Positions 32,085-43,951 of a DNA stretch of 64,000 nt are shown here, in pieces. Below the pieces are notes generated by a model. That model was given only the letters and a program-made list of their open reading frames with translations, searched no databases and had not been told where the DNA came from. This DNA is from Nematostella vectensis (lineage: Eukaryota; Cnidaria; Anthozoa; Actiniaria; Edwardsiidae), in NCBI RefSeq assembly GCF_932526225.1, contig NC_064041.1, positions 3,670,699-3,734,698 on the forward strand, written 5' to 3'. The translations under genes and the position numbers were made by a program. How positions within the stretch are numbered: the stretch's first letter is position 1; the number at the start of each line of letters is the position of its first letter.

Positions 32085-32924
32085 GGGCAATCAGATGACA
32101 CATGTATGCCATATTTGGCAAAATAGCCAGGGGTTGTACATACTGTTACTCAAACTGAATAAGCCAACACTTCTTCACAGATGCACAGCAAATTCAATCA
32201 CTAAACAAATGTGGATGATGGATAATGCACAATATTTTTAAAATGTCTATGAATTTGCGTATATTGACTGTAATGAACTTATAACCCTGTCTCAATGCAT
32301 TCTGTTGTAAATGATTTCAACCAAAGCAATCAACTTCACAAGTTTGTCTCAACATTTTTACAAGTCCTTAAAAGAGTGATTTATAAATAATATATTATTA
32401 ATAGAGTGTTTATTTTAGTGTGTATAGCAGGAAACAACTTAACTGAAATCAACCATTAATTTATTGAACTTTTTTAAAACATAGTGGGATGGCAATGACA
32501 TATGCCAGTTATTTATTAAATGTTTACGCTTCTGTGTGATTAACATTTTAATAGATAATAGTTGGCCAACATTGTGGATCCCCAAAGTGGAATTATCCAC
32601 ATTGTCAAGAAAGTCCAATCATGCTTGCCTCTACTGACATAAAAATGTTACTGCAGCAACCATAATTAATTGTCTTTTGCAGTGACATTTTAAGATCAAC
32701 ATACAGCCCCTCAAACACTTAAAAAATCATTAAATAATTTTCGAAGCTTTTCTAAGGTGCGGTACATACTCTCTACCTGCATAGTTTTCAAGTGTAGCTT
32801 GAATTCTTATTTGGTAATAATAATAAAAATACTGTAAGTGTTTGTATACAGACTCACAACATACATAATGTCGTGCACACACAGTGATATTTTATGAAAA
32901 ACACTGTGTGCATTTTAAACAGAC

Positions 32925-35215
32925 GGACTTCACCAGAAACACAGCACGTACTGTACAGACTTCAGCAGAAGCACAGTGCGCACTGTACAGACTTCAGCAG
33001 AAGCACAGTGCGCACTGTACAGACTTCACCAGAAACACAGTGCGCACTATACAGACATCACCAGAAACACAGCGCACACTGTACAGACTCCACCAGACAG
33101 ACTTTGCTTACTGTACAGACTCCACCAGACAGACAGTGCGCACTGTACCGAATTCACCAGAAATATAGCCCATACTGTACAGACTCCACCATACACACAG
33201 CGCGCACTGTACAGACTTCATAAGACAGACAGTGCGCACTGTACAGACTCCACCTGACAGACAGTGCGCACTGTACAGACTCCACCTGACAGACAGTGCG
33301 CACTGTACAGACTTCACCAGAAATATAGCCCATACTGTACAGACTCCACCATACACACAGCGCGCACTGTACAGACTTCACCAGAAACACAGCGCGCACT
33401 GCACAGACTCCAACATATACACAGCGCGCACTGTACAGACTCCACCAGAATTATAGTGCGCTGTACAGACTCCAAAATACACACAGCGCGCACTGTACAG
33501 ACTTCATAAGACAGACAGTGCGCACTGTACAGACTTCACCAGAAACACAGCGCGCACTGCACAGACTCCACCAGACAAACAGTGCGCACTGTACAGACTC
33601 CAACATATACACAGCGCGCACTGTACAGACTCCACCAGAATTATAGTGTGCGCTGTACAGACTCCACCTGACAGACAGCGCGCACTGTACAGACTCCACC
33701 ATACACACAGCGCGCACTGTACAGACTCCACCATACACACAGTGCGCACAGTACAGACTCCACCATACACACAGCGCGCACTGTACAGACTTCATAAGAC
33801 AGACAGTGCGCACTGTACAGACTCCACCTGACAGACAGTGCGCGCTGTACAGACTTCACCAGAAATATGGTCCATACTGTACAGACTCCACCATACACAC
33901 AGTGCGCGCTGTACAGACTCCACCATACACACAGCGCGCACTGTACAGACTTCATAAGACAGACAGTGCGCGCTGTACAGACTTCACCAGAAACACAGTG
34001 CGCACTATACAGACATCACCAGAAACACAGCGCACACTGTACAGACTCCACCAGACAGACTTTGCTTACTGTACAGACTCCACCATACACACAGCGCGCA
34101 CTGTACAGACTTCATAAGACAGACAGTGCGCACTGTACAGACTCCACCTGACAGACAGTGCGCGCTGTACAGACTTCACCAGAAATATGGCCCATACTGT
34201 ACAGACTCCACCATACACACTGTGCGCACTGTACAGACTTCACCAGAAACACAGCGCGCACTGCACAGACTCCACCAGACGGACAGTGCGCACTGTACAG
34301 ACTCCAACATACACACAGCGCGCACTGTACAGACTCCACCATACACACAGTGCGCACAGTACAGACTCCACCATACACACAGCGCGCACTGTACAGACTT
34401 CATAAGACAGACAGTGCGCACTGTACAGACTCCACCTGACAGACAGTGCGCGCTGTACAGACTTCACCAGAAATATGGTCCATACTGTACAGACTCCACC
34501 ATACACACAGTGCGCGCTGTACAGACTCCACCATACACACAGCGCGCACTGTACAGACTTCATAAGACAGACAGTGCGCGCTGTACAGACTTCACCAGAA
34601 ACACAGTGCGCACTATACAGACATCACCAGAAACACAGCGCACACTGTACAGACTCCACCAGACAGACTTTGCTTACTGTACAGACTCCACCATACACAC
34701 AGCGCGCACTGTACAGACTTCATAAGACAGACAGTGCGCACTGTACAGACTCCACCTGACAGACAGTGCGCGCTGTACAGACTTCACCAGAAATATGGCC
34801 CATACTGTACAGACTCCACCATACACACTGTGCGCACTGTACAGACTTCACCAGAAACACAGCGCGCACTGCACAGACTCCACCAGACGGACAGTGCGCA
34901 CTGTACAGACTCCAACATACACACAGCGCGCACTGTACAGACTCCACCAGAATTATAGTTTGCGCTGTACAGACTCCACCATACACACAGCGCGCACTGT
35001 ACAGACTCCACCATACACACAGTGCGCACTGTACAGACTCCACCAGAATTATAGTGTGCGCTGTACAGACTCCACCTGACAGACAGTGCGCACTGTACAG
35101 ACTCCACAATACACACAGCGCGCACTGTACAGACTCCACCAGAATTATAGTGTGCGCTGTACAGACTTCAAAATACAAACACTGGCACTGTATAGACTTC
35201 ACCAGAAAAAAAGTG
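32925..35215. repeat. 32-bp minisatellite, about 70 units, with a 608-bp higher-order repeat
   Basis: The unit contains AGTGCGCACTGTACAGACT, in which the palindromes AGTGCGCACT and CTGTACAG overlap; the other half varies (CCACCAGACAGACA, CCACCATACACACA, TCACCAGAAACACA, CCAGAATTATAG). The blocks around 33863 and 34471 repeat at 608 bp, which is 19 units. It lies between the 3' end of the tektin-like gene and the end of the next gene. Translations in any frame are artefacts. Confidence 0.93.
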
Positions 35216-35542
35216 CGCAGATAGAACTTAACTTAAACGTACAGAATTTGCCACCTTGATGCACGCTGAAAGCTGGTGGTAAGATGTCCTGTTTGCTCTG
35301 CTCATTACTAAGCGTTTATAAGATAGATAGTGTTCAGATTTTCCAACTGCATCTGTATCGACCTGTACCTCAGTGATCTTAGTGATTGTCACTGAGGCAT
35401 TTTTATTTTGTAATTATTTTGCTTTACATCAAATTCACTTTATAAAACAATTTATAAAACAAAACTTTTCTTCGCATTGAAAATATTTACACCCTCTAGG
35501 TGCCTAACTAAAAGATTTCATATCGTAGAAACATACTGAGTG

Positions 35543-35702
35543 TTAAAGGTTGGTTCTCACTGGAACGCAGGAGCATAGCGCAACGCACGTCTTTTTCCGA
35601 TTCTCACGGGAAGGGAAGCTCAGGTGAACGCAACTGCTTGATCATTTTTAGCCTGCTTTGCGTTTGTGCTCACTCTTGTGCCCTTGTGAGAACCAGCCTT
35701 AA
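35543..35702. mobile_element. MITE with TTAA ends
   Basis: Inverted ends AAGGTTGGTTCTCACTGG and its diverged inverse, within TTAA at 35543-35546 and 35699-35702. Confidence 0.7.
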
Positions 35703-35988
35703 ATAAAACCTAAATATAGCCTCGCAGAACAAGACGACATTGTATAATCATATACCCGCGGGGGACTCCCCATAAAAAAAGACGGTGGTGATCGTCCTAT
35801 CTTTTTGGGTATAAAATTATACCAACTGCTATCCCTTAAAGGGGTTTTCAACAATTCTTTCCGATTCTTCTATCCTTTAGGGGGGTTTCACACTAATGGA
35901 TCGCATCCTATCCAATAACAACCGGACATATGCACAGAGAATTATATAGCCAACAAAAGTGTACTTCTTCTTGCTCATCAAAGACTTT

Positions 35989-38900
35989 TCATATCGCTAT
36001 GTCTTTATCGAGTTCTAGCACGAGGTATGATTGTTCTAACTGATCCTTGCCCACGTGATTACTCAGCCTTTCTACCAGTTTCTGTAGCAGCACGCGCTTG
36101 CGCAGTAGCTTCTCTTGTGATCTACTGGAACTTTTCAGCTTTCCTTCTAACTTCAGTACTGTTTTATTCAAGTCGCTGTTCTCCGCGTAGAGTCGATGGA
36201 TGATCTTCTCGCACTTTTTTAGTTGCGCTTCTGCTATTTCTAGCTGTAATAAAAATAAAGCACGTTTTAGGCTAGACCTCAACGAGTCCACTCCCCTGTC
36301 CCCCTCCCCCCTGGGTACGGGCCTGTTGTCCTGCATTTTCATTCCAGCGACTTTGTACGCGAAGCAATATACCTAACCTAGCCAAGAAATGTTTCTTTTT
36401 AACCATACGGCACTACAAAATTCTTGAGTAGTTTGTTATAACCAAGCTCCATTCTAGCCTAGCACTTCACTGACCAAATTTAAAGAAGTTTGTTCATTCG
36501 ATTCAAGCAAAATATTTAACATGTATCCAGGCACAGTGTCCTAGTTCCTGTGGTTATTTTGGGTCTCCTGTGTAAGGTCTGACCGTGCGAAGCCTTGAAC
36601 ACATCCAAGATAAGGCGGGGGAAATTATAAAACATAACAAAACAGCGAGAAGCAGAAGATAAAACAAGTCAGCTATTTACGTCCTGTAAGTTTTAACGCT
36701 TAATACTCAGTTTATTGGTATCCGTTGCTCATCTTTTGCTAGTTGTTACCTGTTTTCGTAGCTGGCAATCGCTTTCCCCTGCTTCCTTTCCGTTGAAGGA
36801 TTTGACATCAGTGCCGTGTTGTGCCTTATCGTATGTGGTCAGGAAATGACGGAGCTCGCTCGTGTTCACGTTCGTGTAGTCGATGTTGATCTTAAACGGG
36901 CATTCCACATAAGTATTAAGGTGTCTTTATGTATAAGAACATGATATTTATTATGTAAAAAAAAGCCCTGATAAACGATCCCCGATCTCAAAGAATAAGG
37001 CATTAGTTTTCTGTTTCATCCCCAATTAAGACTGGGTTTTTTTAATCCCCAATTACTGTTTTTAGTATTCTGCGAATTCTCCCAGCGATTTCCAACAACT
37101 AAATCACTCCCTTGACTTCCGGCATTCAAAATCCTTGAAGCGTTTTCATTGGGCAGCACTGAAATGGTTTCCAATCACATCACCTCTCCGTAAGGCCTTG
37201 ACCAATCAAAATCCACCAAATGCAACTGTGTTAGCTGGATTGACGGAAACTAGAAAGCAGCCTAGCAGCGTGAAGTTATTGATAGGAGTTCATAAATTAT
37301 TGAGAATTGCAGTAATGTTTACCACTCGGGAAAATTGCAAGATTGTCTGCCCCCCCCCCCCCCCCCCCCCACTTCCCCACCCACCACACACTCTTTTGAC
37401 CCAATGTCTCCCCTCCTCTGTCCAAAATACTGCAACTAGACACTTGTACTTGGGGTTAGTAGGACTACTAGTCTGACCTTGTTCTGATCAACGTCATTCA
37501 TCTGTATCTTGATCTGTTTTCTCAGCTCATCTCCGCTTATGTCCTTTACTAGAAGATTATGCAAGCCTCTGTAGAATGCATGAAGTTGACTTTCATCCTG
37601 TGATGAGATGCCTCCACCCTCTATGTTATTCTAGAAAAGAAAGACCATAACACGGTCACCTATTGTCTTTATCCATGTTTTGTTGCATTTTTTATTTTTA
37701 GAATGATACTACTACTGGCCTTATATCATTTTTCCACCCCTTTCAGGGTTCAAAATATTTTTTTTAAATCTGCTAGATTTTGCTGGCCTTTTCGATCTTG
37801 GTGGAAAAAAGCCTGCATACTCAAAATATGAGCCAGCAAAGACCAGAAAACAGCAGGCTATCACAGGCAGCCAGCCGCTATTTTGAACCCTGCCTTTTCA
37901 CCTATGCCCTTACTTCATTGCCTGCCATCTCATCTCTCACCTCAATGCCCACCTACTCTGCCATTTGATCTTTCCCCCTCATTTCATGGCCTGCTCACCC
38001 TGCCATCTGAACTCTCTCCATCTAATTGCCCACCCTTCCATCTGATCTCTTTCCCCCTCAATATTATTATCCGAAGTCTGATCTCTCCCTCTCACCTCAA
38101 TGCCTGCCCACCTCCATCTGATCTCTTCCCAACTTGCTTCAATGCCCGTCTACCCTGTCATCTGATGTCTCTCTCCCCCTCAACCCAATCCCCCCACCTG
38201 CCATCTGATCGCTCTCCCCCCCTCACCTCAATGCCACCCACCCTGTCTTCTGATATCCCCCCCCCCACCTCAATGCCTCCACATCCTGCTGTCTGATAGC
38301 TCACCTCAATGCCTCCCCATCCTGCCATCTGTTATCTCCCCCTCCTCACCTCAATGCCTCTCCACCCTGCTGTCTGTTATCTCCCCCCTTTCTCACCTCA
38401 GTGCCTGCCTTCTGCTGCCGCCTGAAGCTCATCTCTTGTATCTCCAGCCTTTGTGTTGCGTTCTCCAGCTGCCACTCTAGTAGTCCTACTCTTTGCTTCA
38501 GATTCATATTGGCCTCCCTGAGCTCTCTTAGCCGAGCCTCATACTCCTCAATCACGCCGTCTCGCTTATCCTTCAATGCACAGAAATTGATGTATTTTAG
38601 CAACTTCTAATCGCTATGATAAATAAGTTATTCAGTGGAGGAAGTGGGTTACAAAAATATAATTTGATATTTTACTTATGACCTGATGGCTGCAAATAGC
38701 ATGCCTTCGCTCAAACCTTGGTATATATAGCGTCTTATTGTAGGATGCTAACAAAGCACATTATCCAGCGCCAGCTTTATCAATAATAATTAATTTACGC
38801 GGTTTGTTTTCAGTCATTTTGATAAATTTTACCAATTATACATGCTCAGACCTGTAGCGAAGGAGGGGGGCTCTAAAGAACCAAATCTACTCGACTGGAA

Positions 38901-41900
38901 GGTCCGCTCTAATGAAGGAACATTGAGCCCCACTTCGAGGTAGGAAGAACTACTCAGAGAAAATGGTCCGCCAAATGGGTAAACGAACACCCCCGCTTAA
39001 GGTACCTGGCTACGGGCCTGATACTAAACCAAAGAAAGCGTTTATACAAGTGTCTTAAATTTCATGGCAAAGTACTTACTGCAAGGTTAACCTGTGCGAC
39101 CTCGCTTCTGAACTCCTCACGAAATCTATCATCACTGCTCGTTAAACCACCTTCAACTGCCTTGTGCGTCACGGTTTCCATGACCACCTTCTTGTGCACC
39201 ATCTCCATCACATTTTCCTGAAGTCTCGTAAGCTGCACCCTTAACTCTGATATCTGAAGCTCCAGTTCTTGTCTTTCTCTTCGTAGACTTGCAACCTCAT
39301 TGTTTTCTTTCCTTGAGACCCCACCTGTGTCAACCTTCGAACTGTTGTTATTACTTGGTAAGGGAAGATCTCTCGAACTTGTCACTCTATCTTCTTGCAT
39401 TGGAAAGCTATGGACGTCGTCATCACTTGTCACGCGCATGGATGAACTACTATAGTCTCTCACCCGCGAGGCATCAACGCTGTCGTTGTAAATGCCCACG
39501 TTCCCTGCGTGTCTGTCCTGATTGCCTTCGTGTCTCTTCTCCGCATAAGGTCGACCCCCCTCATCTAAACATCCATCTGCTTGCTCAGGGTGATAGCTAA
39601 CTGACTGCTGCACTTCGTTAGATGCATACGAAGCTCCGGCTTCAGTTCTCGCATATCTCTTATCAGGGTACATGGCGTTCTCAGCTTGATTGTGGTGATT
39701 GTGATGTGTTATCTCGATACTCGTGCGAACCCGTGGAGAATGAGAGGGAGGTAAACGATCCCTTGGTACAGCACTGCACCTCGGGGACCCTCCTCGGATG
39801 ATGACGTCACTGTATAACACAGAAGGTGTGTTGAGACTACCACCCCTTTGGGTCACGTGAGATGGACTACCAGCGCTTTGGGTCACATGAGATGGGTTAC
39901 CAACCGTTTGGGTCCCGTGAGATGGACTACCAGCGCTTTGGGTCACGTGAGATGGGCTATCTGCCCTTTGTGTCATGTGAGATGGGCTACCAGTCCTCTG
40001 GGTCACGTGATTGCCAACCCTGTGGTTAGAAGAGGTCACTATCCATTGGGAATCCGAATGAGGGCTGTAAGGTCTACTCATCTCAAAAGAATCATTCATG
40101 AACTTGTCTGAATGACTTCCATCAGCGGTGCCCTGACATCGCTCGCACACTTCCTCTTTAGGTGCATTCCTAATCGCCTTTTGAAGGTCTTCAATCTCTT
40201 TCTCTAACTCGGTCTTATGCTTCCTCAGTAAGACTAATTCGTGGTCTTCTCTGTTTCGCATTGAATTCAACCGTGTCACATCCGCCTGAATCTCCACCCG
40301 TTCACTTCTCAAATCCCTCAGCTCCTTTTCAAGGTCATCTGCCTCAAACCTCAGTTCTGAAGTATCATTTCTTTTTCTCCAAGTATCTTCCGCCATCGTG
40401 ATATCTGTCTCAACTTTAGTCTTCTCGCTTCGCAAACTGTGCATTGCCTTTTCCAAATCGCTTTTCTCTTTTCTGAGGTGATCCACTTCATTGTCGTCTC
40501 TTCTTCGCTCCTCTTTCATCACAGATATCTCAGCTTCAAGTCTTATCTTTTGGCTTCGAAGGTTAGTGACTTGAACCTCTAAGTCTACCCTTTCCTTACG
40601 TAAGACATTCACGCTGTTTTCCTCCCTTATCTTCACTTCCCGTATGACCGAGATTTCCGCTTCAAACTCCGTCTTCTGACGCCTCAACGTAGCCACCGTT
40701 CTTTCCATTTGCAGCCTTTCTTTCTTCAAAACGACAACTTCTCTGTTTTCAACCTGTTGCATATCACTCGTATAACATGCATTGTTCAATTCCGTGTGTT
40801 CAAAACCTTTTTCCATTTGCTTTTTTAAAGTTCTTACTTTCCGCTTCAAATCGTCCCGCTCATTTCTTAAACTCGCCAGTTCGTGGTCTTGGTCGTTCCG
40901 GTTTCTCACAGTTTCTATATTGACATGGGAGATTCTGTTAGTGTGTCTTTCGTTGTTGCGGACATCGCTTTGAGACAGGTTTGCTTGAGCATCATTTTGC
41001 TGTCGATGAAGATTCTGAATCACTTTTTCTTCTCTCTGTTTTTCTAATTCAAGCTCTCTCAAAGTGAACTCAAGTTCGTTTACATTATTTGTTAACTCTT
41101 TCGTGCGTCTATCGAGGCTTCGTTCCTCTGATTTAAGATGTGATACACGAGCCTTGAATTCATTAACCTCTTCTCTGAGGGCCTTTATCTCTTCACAGAG
41201 GTCTTTCCTCTCCTCCTTCATTCTCCTGACTTCTTCCTCGTGGTCTTTCAACATATTTTCCAACTGCCTTGAACCTTTTTTTTCGGCATTTTTCAGTTCA
41301 AGTTCTAAATTTTGTTTCTTTTGTTTAAGTTCCCGCACTTCATAGTCAAGTGTCTGTTTTTGCTGCTCAAGTCGACGAACACTTTCATCCACGAAATCAA
41401 TCTCTAATCCTGGTGCTTCTTGTTGCGTGATCGCGTTGCGTGATTCGTAAACGCGTTCGTTAACGTGAATAGGGTTACTCCTTGTAGGTACTTGACCGTC
41501 GAACTGATCCACGCTGTTGCGTGTAGAGTGAAGGTGTCCGTTACGATGACTCGTATCACGTGATCCAGGTGCCCTAGCCCGTCCTCCGTCCTGCTGGTCC
41601 GTGTAGTTACGTGATTCAGGTACGTGCTCGTGAGAATTGCGTGTGCCCGTTTGACCTTGTCCATCCATGTGCGGACCAGACGCCGTTGTGTGCCGCCGCG
41701 CTTGAGCGATCTCATCTTGTAGAGTGTCAGTTGTCCGCTTCAGTAATGATATTTCATGGTCTTTTTCCATCTTTTCTCTCTTGTTCGCGGAAATCGCATC
41801 CTCAAGCTCTGACAGCTTCCGCTTGGCGGCGACTAAGCCATGCTCCACCTCTGCCTTCTCCTTCTTCAAATAACTCACTTGGTCATCCGAGTCTGCTTTG

Positions 41901-43951
41901 TCTCTCTTAATGGCGGATATCTCATCTTCGACTTCGAGCTTCTTTCTTCGCAGCGTCGCCAGCTCGTCCTCAAGTTCCTCATTCTTTCGCTGTAGTGACG
42001 ATAGACGCCCCTCAAGCTCTACCCGTTCCCTCTTGACGCCCTGTAACTCCTCGTCCGTCCTTCTGATGTTTTCTTGCATGTGAGTGGCCACGTTAGTCCT
42101 TGGCCCTCCCTCTGGTAGATCTCTTGACGAGGCGTCCACAGCACTTCTTTTTACCCTTGCCAGCTCGTCTTCCAAGTCAATCTTTTCCCGTCTCAAGGCT
42201 GACATACTAATTTCCGTCTGTTCCTTCTGCAACTTGATCAAACTGATCTCGTTCTCCTTCTGTCTTATCAGCTCCTTGAGTTGATCAACTTCAAGCTTGC
42301 TCTCACTACAAGCTCTCTGTGCCAGTTGATCCTGCGCGTATTGATTTGCCTGTTGTTGAAGGATCTCTCTCTCCCGCCCAATTTTTTCGTTTTCTTTGCG
42401 TAGCTCTAACATTGCACTCTCCAGCTCCCCGCACCTTGTTTTCATCATCCTTAAATCCCCATCCAACTGTTGAATAACCCCACTCTGAGTAGCACTTTCG
42501 TTGACGAACTTCTGAGAAAACTCCGCTTCCAGGCTGTACCTCAGTTCCTCTTTCTCGTGGATAAGCTTCCTGTTTAACTCTTCTTTCTCTATTTCAAAGT
42601 GTTGCCTCAACTCAGCGTTCTTTTCCACTAAAGTCGACTCAATTTGAGAGTTCTCTTTACGTAGTAGGATCACTTCCTCTCTTAGCTCCGACATGGTTGA
42701 CTCCATGGCGTCTTTGTCGTGTTCCAGCAAGTTATGGTATTTCGCTTCTAGTTTAGCCTTCAGGTTTCTTCTTTCTTCAGAATGTTTCCGCTCCATCTGT
42801 GCTATTTCATCCTCGTAGTGTTCCTCAAGCCTGCGCTTCTCCTCTTTGCATTTCCTCTCCACTTCCTTTTTATCCTTTTCCAAAGTCTCCAAGTCATCTT
42901 GAAGCTTTTTATTAATGGTCTTCAACACTGAAGTTTCATTTTGAAGTTTTAAACTAAACTCTGATTCCAAACTGAATTTCATTGAATTTCTTTGCTCGGC
43001 AAAGGTATGCTCCATTTCTCGAATCTCTTTCTCAAATCTTTCGATTATGATATCTTTTTCTTGGCTCAAGCTTTCATTGAGTTCTCTTAACTGTAATGTC
43101 AGATTCATTATATCTCCCTGTAGGTCGGTAATATTCTCCTCGTACTTGACCTTCTGTCTTTCCAGTTGAGCACTATACTTCTCGTCTAATTGTTTCTTAT
43201 ATTCGTGAAACGAATTCATCTGCCGTTTTTCCAGTTCATTTTTCTCTCTTTCAAAGCTGATTTCACATTTTTCTTTTTCTGTTCTTATTTTACTTTCCAA
43301 TTCCCGTTTCTGCCATTGTAACTCAGAAATCGTGCTTTTCAACTCCTGTAGACTGCTTTCATATCCACTTCTTTCTTGTTCCAGTTTGTGAGTATAATTT
43401 TCCTCCAACTTTCGTTTCATTTCGCGTTTCTCGGATAGAAACTTTCTCTCTAAGACTTCGCGCTCTTTCTCGTATTTGTCCTCTAAGTCTAAGTCAGGCC
43501 GTACGGCGCTTTCAAGCGGACAATTGCTCATTCTCATGTACACCTCTGCGATTTCCCGGACAAGATGATTATCAATGTCAATGGAGTTCGTCTGGCGGCT
43601 TGACGTTACTGCATTAACGCCAGCAGAGTTTTCTAACCCTGAATGGAGATACGCCATGGAGCCACGTGACCCATAGCCAGTTTCGCTTCCCGTGGAGGCA
43701 ATCCTCGAATTTCCCGCGCTCCCTCGCTCCATTTCTAGTTGACGAAGCAAATGTATTTTTTCTCTCTGGAAGTCTTCTTTAATGCGAGTCAGCTCTTCCT
43801 CGTGGCCCTGTGATAGCAAGTCTTTCTCCAGGAGAAACCCTCTGACAATGTCTTGTATTTCTTGCCGGTGACTTTCCCTGTCTTCTAGTTGATCCGAGTC
43901 GTCATCCGACGAGTCCACGATCACATCCGAGGCCGCCTCACCGCTCGACAT
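35989..43951 (-). CDS. Giant coiled-coil protein, possible ninein-like centrosomal protein
   Basis: Five exons, all phase 0 with GT-AG borders: 43951-39080, 38570-38397, 37630-37478, 36890-36750, 36243-35989; 1864 residues. The first exon alone is 4.9 kb. After an acidic N-terminus (VDSSDDDSDQLEDRE) nearly everything is predicted coiled coil. Two blocks consist of exact 14-residue repeats: about residues 644-755 (ELEDELATLRRKKL and relatives, 8 units) and about 1081-1257 (LEAEISVMKEERRR and relatives). A disordered segment near residues 1310-1375 has six SPSHVTQ repeats. The last exon, with CEKIIHRLYAENSDL and a following helix, resembles the C-terminal helix of ninein and ninein-like protein (LYVEN), which anchor microtubules at centrosomes. 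No EF-hands are seen, so orthology is not established. An RFX half-site GGGCAAC lies at 44005-44011 upstream. Confidence 0.8.
37350..37370. repeat. Poly-C run (21 bp) in intron 3 of the giant coiled-coil gene
   Basis: Uninterrupted C tract followed by C-rich sequence; its length may be inexact in any assembly. Confidence 0.8.
37910..38405 (-). repeat. Degenerate tandem repeat containing the exon 2 5' splice site (about 8 copies)
   Basis: On the minus strand exon 2 ends GGCACTGAG followed by GTGAGAAAGG. Downstream in the intron GGCATTGAGGTGAG or close variants recur near 38343, 38300, 38265, 38223, 38127, 38093 and 37938, each with a GGGGGAGAGATCAGATGGCAG-like middle part. The period varies from about 35 to 55 bp. 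Confidence 0.78.
38847..39020. mobile_element. hAT-like MITE in intron 1 of the giant coiled-coil gene
   Basis: Ends CAGACCTGTAGCGAAGG and inverse ACCTGGCTACGGGCCTG. Confidence 0.6.

Noticed and set aside
32884..35224. Many overlapping frames on both strands
   Set aside because: All are translations of the 32-bp minisatellite with a 32-residue cyclic pattern.
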